Assembly: GCA_023447635.1 (NCBI GenBank)
Contig: JAEXNA010000145.1
Coordinates: 1 to 14,004 of the forward strand
Direction of reading: 5' to 3'
Source of the DNA: Vulcanimicrobiota bacterium
GTDB taxonomy: Bacteria; Vulcanimicrobiota; Xenobia; Xenobiales; JADMJV01
DNA length: 14,004 nucleotides
Every line of letters starts with the position of its first letter. The stretch's first letter is position 1. Positions 1 to 6,994 of this stretch are shown here, piece by piece. A model generated the notes under the pieces. It was not told the DNA's origin, did not search any database, and worked only from the letters and a program-made list of their open reading frames with translations. A program made the position numbers and the translations under genes.

Positions 1-17
1 ACCTGAGCCACCGTCAT
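1..17 (-). CDS. Probable start of a further gene of the pentose phosphate operon (partial)
   Basis: Two bases beyond the transaldolase stop codon, an ATG on the minus strand (bases 17-15) opens a frame that reads Met-Thr-Val-Ala-Gln and then leaves the window. An AAGG motif inside the end of tal lies about 7 nt upstream of it, so translation would be coupled to tal. Five codons do not allow a product to be named. In actinobacteria and cyanobacteria, tkt-tal clusters are often followed by zwf and opcA, so a glucose-6-phosphate dehydrogenase gene is one guess from context alone. The ATG could also be chance. Confidence 0.4.
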
Positions 18-19
18 AT

Positions 20-1150
20 CTAAGCCTTGCCCGCTCCCTGGAACTTCTCGAGCTCCTTGGCGATGGTGCCAAGCAGAGAGGTGTAAGAGTCAGAGAACTT
101 CTTCACGCCGTCTTCCACGAGAAGAACGTTGGTGATTTCGTTCATGTCGACTCCCAGCGCATCGAGCTGAGCCAGTTCAGCCTTCGCCTTCTCCAGGTTG
201 GCCGGGTTCAGGGTCACGGCCGACTTGCCGTGGTCCAGCGCCGCCTCGAGGGTGTTCTCAGGAAGCGTGTTCACGCAGTGCGGACCGATCAGCTCGTCGA
301 CGTAAAGGGTGTCCGGGTAATCCGGATTCTTGGTCGAGGTCGAGGCCCACAGGGGGCGCTGGATCTGAGCTCCCTTGTCGCGCAGCTTGGCGAAGCGCTC
401 GGAATTCAACAGCGTCTCTTCAAAGGCGCCGTAAGCGATACGGGCATTGGCGACGGCGGCCTTCCCTAGCAGCGCTTTGGCTTCGGGGGTGCCGATCTTT
501 TCCAGTCGCTTGTCGGCCTCGCCGTCGACGCGAGAGATGAAGAAGGAGGCCACCGAGGCGATCCCTTCCAGACTCTTGCCTTCGGCGGCTCGCCGCTCGA
601 GCCCCTCGAGGAACTTCTCCATCACTTCCTGATAGCGCTCGACCGAGAACAGCAGGGTCACGTTGACGTTGTAGCCAGCAGCCAACATCTCGGCGATGAC
701 GGGCAACCCTTCGGGCGTTCCGGGAACCTTGAGCATCAGATTGGGGCGGTCGACCCGCTTCCAGATCTCGTGCCCCTGTTCGATAGAAGCGGCCGTGTCG
801 TTAGCTTTGGTGGGGTCGAGCTCGAGAGAGACGTAGCCGTCTTCCTTGTTGGTCTCTCCATACAGAGGGGCGAACAGGTCGCAAGCGCGCTGCACGTCCT
901 CGATCATCAGCTCCCAACAGGCTTCCTCTTTCGAGAGGCCGCGTTCGGCGGCGGATTTCAGCCCGGCGTCGTAGGCGTTGCCCGATCCGGCCGCCTTCTC
1001 GAAGATGGTCGGGTTCGAGGTCTGCCCGCGCAGCCCCCAACGGTCGACTTTGTCCTTGAGCCAGCCCGAGTCGATCATCTCCCGAGAGAGAGAGTCGAGC
1101 CACATCGAGACGCCGGCGGCGTGAATCTCGTCAGCTTTTGCGTTTGCCAT
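20..1150 (-). CDS. tal: Transaldolase
   Basis: The enzyme moves a dihydroxyacetone unit between sedoheptulose-7-phosphate and glyceraldehyde-3-phosphate in the cytoplasmic pentose phosphate pathway. The 376-aa protein has the class I aldolase barrel signatures: TSNPTIF at residues 44-50, the Schiff-base lysine K141 in LMLKVPGTPEG, the NVTLLFS strand at 163-169, SFFISRVD at 202-209 and LWASTSTKNP at 267-276. Its length and the STSTKNP segment fit the longer transaldolase subfamily of actinobacteria and cyanobacteria, not the short 220-aa form. The ATG start is set by AAGGAG 7 nt upstream. It lies 33 nt downstream of tkt on the same strand with no terminator between them, so the two are very probably co-transcribed. 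I see nothing broken. The family call is secure. Confidence 0.97.
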   Translation of the reverse strand: MANAKADEIHAAGVSMWLDSLSREMIDSGWLKDKVDRWGLRGQTSNPTIFEKAAGSGNAYDAGLKSAAERGLSKEEACWELMIEDVQRACDLFAPLYGETNKEDGYVSLELDPTKANDTAASIEQGHEIWKRVDRPNLMLKVPGTPEGLPVIAEMLAAGYNVNVTLLFSVERYQEVMEKFLEGLERRAAEGKSLEGIASVASFFISRVDGEADKRLEKIGTPEAKALLGKAAVANARIAYGAFEETLLNSERFAKLRDKGAQIQRPLWASTSTKNPDYPDTLYVDELIGPHCVNTLPENTLEAALDHGKSAVTLNPANLEKAKAELAQLDALGVDMNEITNVLLVEDGVKKFSDSYTSLLGTIAKELEKFQGAGKA

Positions 1151-1183
1151 GAAAGTACTCCTTATTGTTAGGTCGGTAAGCGT

Positions 1184-3205
1184 TTACAGAAGCGCCTTGA
1201 ACTTTTCGGCCAGAGACGGGCCGGTGAAGCCGAACTTCTCCATGTTCGTGTCCCAGGGAGCCGAGGCGCCGAAGCGGTCGATCCCGTGAGCCGCGCCGTC
1301 TTCGGTGATGTAACGATCCCAACCGAAGGTCGCTGCGGCCTCGACCGAGAGCCGACGTCGGACGGTGGGAGGGAAGACCTGGTCGCGGTAGGCGCGGTCC
1401 TGCTTGCCGAACAGCCCCCAGGACGGCATGGAGACCACCCGTACGCTGAGGCCTTCTTTCTCGAGAAGCGCCTGAGCATCAAGGGTCGGGTGAACCTCGT
1501 AGCCCGAAGCGATCAGGATCCCGTCGAGCTTCTCCGGATTCTGCCCCTCACTCAGAACGTAAGCGCCTTTGGCGACGCCTTCAGGCGAGCCGTACTTGCC
1601 GCCGGGCGCCAGAGTCGGACAGTCCTGTCGGCTGAGCACCAGGAGAACCGGACCGCCCTTATGGGTAATCGCAGCCTTCCACGCCTCGCGGGTCTCGTGC
1701 GCGTCGCAGGGACGGATTTCGGTCATGTTGGGCATAGCGCGAAGGGACGGGAGGTGTTCGATGGCCTGATGGGTCGGGCCGTCTTCGCCCAGTCCGATGC
1801 TATCGTGGGTCAACACGAAGATGCTGCGGATGTGAGAAATCGCGGCGATACGGAGACTGGGGCGCATGTAGTCGGTGAAGACGAAGAAGGTCGCTCCGAA
1901 CGGGATGACCCCGCCGTGCAGCTCCATCCCGTTGACCATCGCGGCCATTCCGTGCTCGCGGATGCCGTAGTGCATGTTGCGGCCGGTCGGCTCTTCCTTG
2001 GATTGAGAAGTAGCGACTTTCATCAGTGTCTTGGTGGACTCGGCAAGGTCAGCGGAACCGCCGATCAGGTTGGGCAGATTCTTGGCCAGCGCTTGCAGCA
2101 CATCGCCGGACGACACACGCGTCGCCATGGCTTTGCCGCTCTCGAACTGCGGCAGGTCCTTGTCCCAGCCTTCGGGCAGTTCACCGGACAGCCACTGCTT
2201 GTACTGGGCAGCCAGTTCCGGATGAGCCTTCTCGTAGCTGGCCATCAGGTCGTTCCAGGCCTGCTGAGCCTCGGCGCCACGCTGCTTGACCTCGTTCCGC
2301 AAGCTCTCGGTCTCGGCCGGAATGTAGAAGGTCTGGTCGGTGGGCAGTCCGAGCCGCTCCTTGGTCAAGGCGATCTCGTCCTTGCCCAGGGGAGAGCCGT
2401 GAGCCTTGGAGGTGTTGATCATATTGGGCGAAGGATAAGCGATCTGGGTGCGGCAGGAGATCAGCGAAGGCCGAGGGTCTTTCTTGGCGGCTTCGATCGC
2501 CTTCTCCAGCGCGTCGAGATCGTTGATCTGGTCCTGGTCCAGGCGCTGGACGTGCCAGCCCAGAGCCTCGAACTTGGCATCCACGTTCTCGGTGAAGGCC
2601 AGATCCGTGTCGCCCTCGATGGTGATGTGGTTGTCGTCCCAGAAAGCGATCAGCTTGCCCAGGCCCAGGTGACCGGCCAGCGAGCCAGCTTCGCTGGAGA
2701 TCCCTTCCATCAAGTCGCCATCAGAGGCCACGACATAAGTGTAGTGGTCCACGACCTCGAAGCCGTCACGGTTGAAGGTGCTGGCCAGGAAACGTTCGGC
2801 CAACGCCATGCCGACGGCGGTTCCGAAACCCTGGCCGAGCGGGCCGGTGGTGGTTTCGATTCCGGGCGTCCAGCCGAATTCGGGATGGCCCGGAGTCGGG
2901 CTGTCCCACTGGCGGAAATTGATCAGATCGTCGCGGCTGACCGCGTAGCCCGTCAGATGCAACAGGCTGTACTGCAGGATACAAGCGTGACCGCAAGAGA
3001 GAACGAAACGGTCGCGGTCCGGCCACTTGGGGTCGACCGGATTGTGCTTCATAGCCCGCCCGTACAGGGCCCAACCGATCGGGGCGCAGGCCATAGCCGT
3101 TCCGGGATGGCCGCTGTTGGCTTGCTGAGGGCCGTCCATGGCCAGCCCTCGGATAGTATTGACGAGCAGCTGCTCCTGCTCTCCAACCACGAGTGTTTGT
3201 GTCAT
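1184..3205 (-). CDS. tkt: Transketolase
   Basis: A thiamine-diphosphate enzyme that transfers two-carbon ketol units between sugar phosphates, working with transaldolase next door. The 673-aa length is typical of bacterial Tkt. Visible motifs are GHPGTAMACAPI (32-43), GHPEFGWTPGIETTTGPLGQG (106-126), the ThDP/metal-binding motif SDGDLMEG at 161-168 followed by the Asn of DDN at 190-192, TQIAYPSPNMINTSKAHGSPLG (253-274), the pyrimidine-domain GIREHGMAAMVNG (414-426, with catalytic E417), THDSIGLGEDGPTHQ (466-480) and the C-terminal domain from about residue 540. The ATG follows AAAGGA by 6 nt. The region upstream toward the phosphatase gene is 122 nt, so tkt could have its own promoter, though none is convincing. 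A long open frame on the opposite strand is a shadow caused by GC-rich codons. Confidence 0.98.
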   Translation of the reverse strand: MTQTLVVGEQEQLLVNTIRGLAMDGPQQANSGHPGTAMACAPIGWALYGRAMKHNPVDPKWPDRDRFVLSCGHACILQYSLLHLTGYAVSRDDLINFRQWDSPTPGHPEFGWTPGIETTTGPLGQGFGTAVGMALAERFLASTFNRDGFEVVDHYTYVVASDGDLMEGISSEAGSLAGHLGLGKLIAFWDDNHITIEGDTDLAFTENVDAKFEALGWHVQRLDQDQINDLDALEKAIEAAKKDPRPSLISCRTQIAYPSPNMINTSKAHGSPLGKDEIALTKERLGLPTDQTFYIPAETESLRNEVKQRGAEAQQAWNDLMASYEKAHPELAAQYKQWLSGELPEGWDKDLPQFESGKAMATRVSSGDVLQALAKNLPNLIGGSADLAESTKTLMKVATSQSKEEPTGRNMHYGIREHGMAAMVNGMELHGGVIPFGATFFVFTDYMRPSLRIAAISHIRSIFVLTHDSIGLGEDGPTHQAIEHLPSLRAMPNMTEIRPCDAHETREAWKAAITHKGGPVLLVLSRQDCPTLAPGGKYGSPEGVAKGAYVLSEGQNPEKLDGILIASGYEVHPTLDAQALLEKEGLSVRVVSMPSWGLFGKQDRAYRDQVFPPTVRRRLSVEAAATFGWDRYITEDGAAHGIDRFGASAPWDTNMEKFGFTGPSLAEKFKALL

Positions 3206-3228
3206 TCTCTCGGTCCTTTCGTGTGGTC

Positions 3229-3247
3229 GGGCCGCCTTTGGGAAGCG
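3229..3247. repeat. Imperfect hairpin in the gap between the phosphatase gene and tkt
   Basis: In the 122-nt gap, GCCGC (3229-3233) pairs with GCGGC (3243-3247) around a 9-nt loop. On the minus strand it lies about 24 nt before the tkt ATG. No T run follows, so it is not a standard intrinsic terminator. It may be a leader structure or chance in GC-rich DNA. Confidence 0.25.
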
Positions 3248-3327
3248 GCCTCGCTTGAAAATCTTTTATCTCCGGCGCCCGCTTCAACCAGGAGCCGGAA
3301 GCCGCCTGCTAGGGGCCTACCCTCAGC

Positions 3328-4491
3328 TTACTCGGGTAGGTACTGGAAATGCAGGATCGCAGTATCATCCGTATAGATGCCACCGGTGAAGGTCAGGACG
3401 TCGCGCTCCAGGCGATCGACGAGTTGTCGACCGCTGGCGTTGGCCGGCAAGGAGGCCAGCAGATCGGCCACCCGTTCGACTCCGTACAGCTCGCCAGCCG
3501 GCGAGCGCGCTTCGGACACTCCGTCCGTGAACAGGACCACCCGGTCCCCCGGCTGTAGCTGCATCTGCCGCCTCTCGAACACGTAAGGGTCGAGGACACC
3601 GACCGGCGGGTCGCATTCGGAGAAAAGCTGAGGCGCCTGATCGCCACGCAGCAGGTAGCCGCCCTGCTGGCCGGCCGAGCAGTAGCTCAGCGTTCCGGAC
3701 TGCTCATCGAAGATGGCATAAAAGATGGTCAGGAACCACCCCTTTTTGCCGTCCCACAGCTTGGCCAGCCGACGGTTAAGTCGACCGCACACCTCGGCCG
3801 GATCGACACTGCGTTTCCCCCATTCATAGACGAAGCTCATCACCATCGACATCAAGAGGGAAGCGCTGATCCCTTTGCCCATGACGTCACCCAAACAGAA
3901 GGTGACCATTTTCTTATCGAAGGGACGAAAGTAGAAGAAGTCTCCCCCAACCGCGGAACACTGGTGAATACTGCCTTCGATAGCCACTCGACCGAGCGCG
4001 TAGCTCTGGTTGATCAGCGACGACTGTAGCGCCTTAGCCAGATCCAGGTCTTCCTCGGTACGCCGCTGGATGGTGGACAGGGCCACCCACTTCTCGAGCG
4101 TGATGGAGACAAAAGCGCCGATGACCGCCAACTCCAGGCCTTGCAAGAAGATCTCTACCAGCAGCCGGTTCGAAGGCCAGGCCAGCTGCCCCCACCCGAT
4201 CTCGGTCTGCCATGAGGTAAAGAAGTCGCAGAGGACGGCAAAATCGACCACGAGCAGGGCGTGATGCCTGAAAAAGAAGCAGCCTACCACCACCGGAATC
4301 ATAAACAGGTCGATGGTCGCGAACGGCCCACCGCTGACGGCTTTGATCGCGGCGGCCAGCAGGCACATGAGCACTACGCCAGCGGCCACGACCGCCGTCG
4401 ATATCGGGCCCGAAGCGGTCTGACGCTGCAGCAAAAAGCGTTCGATACGATGGTCGACCAGTTCGACCAACCACCTCAGGGCTCGCGGCAT
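3328..4491 (-). CDS. Membrane-anchored SpoIIE/RsbU-type PP2C serine phosphatase
   Basis: The 387-aa protein has an N-terminal membrane region and a C-terminal SpoIIE-family phosphatase domain. Such enzymes usually dephosphorylate an anti-sigma-factor antagonist (STAS) or a similar switch protein. Hydrophobic stretches lie at about residues 30-52, 60-90 and 109-130. A helical linker at 138-160, with the DLDLAKALQSSL pattern common before SpoIIE domains, leads into the catalytic domain (about 165-385). Metal-binding acidic motifs are all present: GGDFF (D184), GDVMGKGIS (D202), FTDGVSEAR (D323) and YTDDTAIL (D375, D376). It should therefore be active. The input domain is not a PAS, GAF or HAMP that I recognise. 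No STAS or anti-sigma kinase gene is in the window. The ATG at 4491 has no evident Shine-Dalgarno; an in-frame stop lies 12 codons upstream (4525-4527) with no ATG/GTG/TTG between, so this is the longest start. A TTG at 4470 is the main alternative. Confidence 0.9.
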   Translation of the reverse strand: MPRALRWLVELVDHRIERFLLQRQTASGPISTAVVAAGVVLMCLLAAAIKAVSGGPFATIDLFMIPVVVGCFFFRHHALLVVDFAVLCDFFTSWQTEIGWGQLAWPSNRLLVEIFLQGLELAVIGAFVSITLEKWVALSTIQRRTEEDLDLAKALQSSLINQSYALGRVAIEGSIHQCSAVGGDFFYFRPFDKKMVTFCLGDVMGKGISASLLMSMVMSFVYEWGKRSVDPAEVCGRLNRRLAKLWDGKKGWFLTIFYAIFDEQSGTLSYCSAGQQGGYLLRGDQAPQLFSECDPPVGVLDPYVFERRQMQLQPGDRVVLFTDGVSEARSPAGELYGVERVADLLASLPANASGRQLVDRLERDVLTFTGGIYTDDTAILHFQYLPE

Positions 4492-5665
4492 GGCGGGTAG
4501 CGTTTGTCGGGCGGACGAGGTTTCCTACGGGAGGGAGCCGCTGGAGAAAAGGGAGTTTGCGATCCCCGCAGATAACAACTCTCCTGTGTCGCGTCTTGCC
4601 CTCCCCCTCTCTTTGGCTGCCAACGTCGCCCTGCTGGGAGCGCTGGCCTATCTCTGTATCAAGAACCCCCCGGTGGCCACCATTACGACTCCGACCGGGC
4701 AAAAGCGGGTCATCCTGGCCGAAACCGTCAACAGCGAACTGGCCAAACGTCACGGCGAAGAGGTCTCTGGCGACCTGATCGGGCGAGAACTCGTCGCCCT
4801 GGCCGCCGAAGAGTCCCGCCTTTCCCTCGACCCCAACGAACTGGATGCTCGCTGGGGGGAATGGCTCGAGGAACCCGGCACCCGGGCCCGCATCGCCGCT
4901 GGGGAGGTGACCGAAGCAGAGCTGCGGGAGCGGCTGACTACCCTGGTCCTGCTCGACCAACTTACCTGGAACGGTCTGACTCCACCCGAACAGGAGGGGA
5001 TGCTGCGCCAGGCGTTCGAGTCCAACGGGCGCGACTTCGAGCAGCTTCACCTTCGCCATATCGTGGTCGAGAGCAAGAAAGACGCCGACGACGTCACCCA
5101 GCGCCTGGTGGCCGGAGTCGACTTCGGGCAGCTGGCCCAACGGTTCTCCCTCGACCCGCTGACCCGGGACCAGGGCGGCGACCTGGGCTGGAAAAACCGG
5201 CGAGATCTGAGCGAGGACTTGCGCGCCTTTGTCTTTCTGCTGCCCCTGGGAGCCGCCAGCCCCCCTATCGCCTCTCCTGGAGGCTGGCACATCTTCCTGG
5301 TCGAGGAACGCCGCGACACTTTCGAAGACTGTAAAGAGCAGGTTCGCCGGGAGCTTCTCAAGCGGATGCGTCCCGAAACTCTCGAAGAGCTTCGAGAGCG
5401 CTTCAAAGTGCACCGTAGCGAAGGAGGCGACCTGCTGGTAAAGCTCCGTCGACCCGGCTTATGGGAGGGCTTTGAGGAAAAGCCGTTCGAGCAGCCGGCC
5501 CGCGGCCGTCGAACTGACTCTTCCTTGAATGGCCTTCAGAAAAATTCGCCTTCGCCCTCTCCTGCCGAGGGGCCAGGCCAGAAGGCGACCCCTAGCGCTA
5601 GTGCGACTCCGCCCTCGGCCCAGAGCGAGAACACTCCGTCCGTGAGTTCCTCGCCAACGCCTTGA
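4490..5665 (+). CDS. Membrane-anchored parvulin-type peptidyl-prolyl cis-trans isomerase
   Basis: Probably a foldase acting on exported proteins outside the membrane, in the SurA/PrsA/PpiC class. Counting from the ATG at 4490 gives 391 aa. A hydrophilic stretch of about 32 residues precedes one hydrophobic segment (about 35-57), which is a signal anchor. A SurA-N-like helical region (80-180) follows. The rotamase domain lies at about 184-278, with LHLRHIVV, the typical FSLDP...DQGGDLGW at 219-234 and GGWHIFLVEER at 264-274. A Pro/Ser/Ala-rich, probably disordered tail covers about 340-391. The start is doubtful: the ATG at 4490 shares two bases with the ATG of the divergent phosphatase gene and has no good Shine-Dalgarno. 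An in-frame GTG at 4586 would place the start immediately before the hydrophobic segment but also lacks a clear Shine-Dalgarno. The rplY promoter overlaps its stop codon. Confidence 0.88.
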   Translation: MAGSVCRADEVSYGREPLEKREFAIPADNNSPVSRLALPLSLAANVALLGALAYLCIKNPPVATITTPTGQKRVILAETVNSELAKRHGEEVSGDLIGRELVALAAEESRLSLDPNELDARWGEWLEEPGTRARIAAGEVTEAELRERLTTLVLLDQLTWNGLTPPEQEGMLRQAFESNGRDFEQLHLRHIVVESKKDADDVTQRLVAGVDFGQLAQRFSLDPLTRDQGGDLGWKNRRDLSEDLRAFVFLLPLGAASPPIASPGGWHIFLVEERRDTFEDCKEQVRRELLKRMRPETLEELRERFKVHRSEGGDLLVKLRRPGLWEGFEEKPFEQPARGRRTDSSLNGLQKNSPSPSPAEGPGQKATPSASATPPSAQSENTPSVSSSPTP

Positions 5666-5690
5666 CACGACCGGCCCGAGCGCTTAGTAT
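5662..5690 (+). promoter_or_regulatory. Predicted sigma70-type promoter for rplY and downstream genes
   Basis: A perfect -35 hexamer TTGACA (5662-5667) is separated by 17 nt from TAGTAT (5685-5690), a 4 of 6 match to the -10 consensus. The -35 box overlaps the stop codon of the prolyl isomerase gene (5663-5665). The expected transcription start is near 5697, giving a leader of about 53 nt before the rplY ATG. Spacing and hexamers are seen directly; activity is inferred. Confidence 0.7.
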
Positions 5691-5702
5691 TCCGCAGATA
5701 AA

Positions 5703-5725
5703 ACCCGGATGTCCGCCATCCGGGT
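5703..5725 (+). promoter_or_regulatory. Perfect 8-bp hairpin in the rplY leader
   Basis: ACCCGGAT (5703-5710) and ATCCGGGT (5718-5725) are exact reverse complements around a 7-nt loop. The hairpin begins a few bases after the predicted transcription start and ends 12 nt before the rplY Shine-Dalgarno. No T run follows directly (the next bases are CACTAACTTTT). It could be a weak terminator for the gene upstream, a 5' stabilising hairpin, or a protein-binding site. Confidence 0.6.
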
Positions 5726-5737
5726 CACTAACTTTTG

Positions 5738-5743
5738 AAGGAG
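5738..5743 (+). promoter_or_regulatory. Ribosome binding site that fixes the rplY start
   Basis: AAGGAG lies 6 nt before the ATG at 5750. An in-frame TTG at 5735 would begin just before this motif, with no Shine-Dalgarno of its own, so the ATG is chosen. Confidence 0.85.
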
Positions 5744-5749
5744 TGCCCG

Positions 5750-6328
5750 ATGTCTCACATTAACCTCGTCGCTCAGCCTCGTGAGGGCGCAGGAAAGGGC
5801 GTGGCTCGCAAGCTGCGCGCCAAGGGCCAGATTCCCGGCGTCCTCTACGGACGCGACGCCAGTCCCACCCTTTTCTCCGTAGATGAAAAAGCCGCCGCCG
5901 CCCTGATGCGGGAGCACGGCTTGAACCCGATCATCGACCTCGAAATCGACGGCAAGAAGCAAACCTGCATGATCGCCGACTATCAGAAAGATGTGTTCCA
6001 GCAGTTCGTGACTCACATCGACCTGAAACTGGTCGACCTCGATCGCAAGGTCATCGCCAAGGTTCCGATCCAGCTGACCGGAGAAGCCGATGTTCGCGCC
6101 CGCGGTGGTATCGCTCAGCTTTACCTGCAGACCCTGACCGTGCGCATCCTGCCCTCCGACATCCCCAAGGTGTTCAAGGTCGACGTTTCTCACCTGCACC
6201 CCGGTCAGAGCATGAAGCTCGACACCGTGGCGCTCCCCGAGAACTTCGAAGCTCTGACGCCCTCGTACACCACCGTGGTGAACGTGCTGGCTCCTCGCTC
6301 GATGGCTGCCTCTCGCGGCAAAGGCTAA
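5750..6328 (+). CDS. rplY: Large ribosomal subunit protein bL25, CTC/TL5 form
   Basis: bL25 binds 5S rRNA in the large subunit; the two-domain CTC form is linked to stress in some bacteria. The 192-aa protein shows the N-terminal 5S-binding barrel with the family pattern REGAGKGVARKLRAKGQIPG (11-30) followed by VLYGRD (31-36). The C-terminal TL5 domain begins at about residue 97 and contains AKVPIQLTGEA (103-113), ILPSDIPKVFKVDVSHLHPG (133-152) and LPENFEALTP (162-171). The length matches the CTC form, not the roughly 95-aa E. coli RplY. The start is fixed by AAGGAG 6 nt upstream. pth follows after 30 nt, an order found in many bacteria, and supports the assignment. Expression probably comes from the promoter at 5662-5690. 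Confidence 0.96.
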   Translation: MSHINLVAQPREGAGKGVARKLRAKGQIPGVLYGRDASPTLFSVDEKAAAALMREHGLNPIIDLEIDGKKQTCMIADYQKDVFQQFVTHIDLKLVDLDRKVIAKVPIQLTGEADVRARGGIAQLYLQTLTVRILPSDIPKVFKVDVSHLHPGQSMKLDTVALPENFEALTPSYTTVVNVLAPRSMAASRGKG

Positions 6329-6358
6329 TAGCCTCTCCTTCTGGCGTCGTAGGCAGCC

Positions 6359-6982
6359 TTGCGTTTCGTCGTCGGACTGGGGAACCCGGGCCCAAAGTAT
6401 GTGGACACGCGCCACAACTTTGGGTTCTTCTGTTTAGAGCGGCTTTCCGAGCAGTTCCGTCAAGCGCCTGAGTGGCGACTGGCGGAGGAGCGCTCGAAGT
6501 CCGGGCTAGCCCAATGGGAACATTGGGTTGGTCCGGACGGGCTCGAGGCCGCGCTGCTCTGGCCCTTGACCTACATGAACCTCTCTGGCCAGGCGGTTGA
6601 TTTCCTATCTAACCGACTTGGCGCCCCGGCGGCTGAAGAGATTCTGGTTGTAGTCGACGACATGAGCCTACCGCTGGGCCAGATGCGTCTGCGCAAGAAG
6701 GGCTCTTCGGGCGGGCATAACGGCCTCAAGAGCATCCAGGCCCATCTTGGCCATCCGGACTATCCTCGTCTCCGACTGGGGATCGGACAGCCGCCCCCGG
6801 GGGCTGAAGTGATCGCGTTCGTCCTGGAGCCTTTCTCAGAAGAAGAGGGTCCGGGCGTCGAAGCTGTCACGGAGGCTTCCGCTCAGGCCGCGAGAGAATG
6901 GGTCGGTGGGGTTTCCTTCGAGCCCCTGGTGGGGAAAGTCAACGGTTGGCGCTGGGAAGGCGAAACGCCCCAGCCCACTTGA
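6359..6982 (+). CDS. pth: Peptidyl-tRNA hydrolase
   Basis: The enzyme cleaves peptidyl-tRNAs that drop off the ribosome, recycling tRNA. The 207-aa product carries all key Pth residues: GLGNPGPKY (6-14, with N9), TRHN (17-20, with catalytic H19), the MNLSG loop (73-77, N74), VVDDMSLPLG (98-107, with D100 in the place of E. coli D93), GSSGGHNGLKSI (115-126, with N121) and YPRLRLGIG (135-143). The start is a TTG at 6359, giving MRFVVGLGNPG, which fits the usual N-terminus exactly; an AGG lies about 5 nt upstream. The C-terminal 25 residues after EWVGG run a little beyond the common end of the family. It follows rplY by 30 nt and precedes the TerC gene by 12 nt, so it is part of one operon. Confidence 0.97.
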   Translation: MRFVVGLGNPGPKYVDTRHNFGFFCLERLSEQFRQAPEWRLAEERSKSGLAQWEHWVGPDGLEAALLWPLTYMNLSGQAVDFLSNRLGAPAAEEILVVVDDMSLPLGQMRLRKKGSSGGHNGLKSIQAHLGHPDYPRLRLGIGQPPPGAEVIAFVLEPFSEEEGPGVEAVTEASAQAAREWVGGVSFEPLVGKVNGWRWEGETPQPT

Positions 6983-6994
6983 AGAGGTGAATCG

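Noticed and set aside
3206..3327. Sigma70 promoter for tkt (TTGAAG with a TAAAAG-like box)
   Set aside because: Spacing between the hexamers is about 13 nt, too short, and alternatives match the consensus poorly.
1286..3376. Very long open frame (696 codons) on the plus strand opposite tkt
   Set aside because: Tkt is unmistakable on the minus strand. Long antisense frames are common opposite genes with strong GC3 bias, and this translation shows no recognisable domain.
4034..5413. 459-codon minus-strand frame across the phosphatase and isomerase starts
   Set aside because: Both overlapped genes have clear domains in their own frames; this one has none and joins two unrelated antisense stretches.
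6983..6994. Mn riboswitch (yybP-ykoY type) expected before some Alx/TerC genes
   Set aside because: Only 12 nt separate pth from the TerC gene, too short for such an element.
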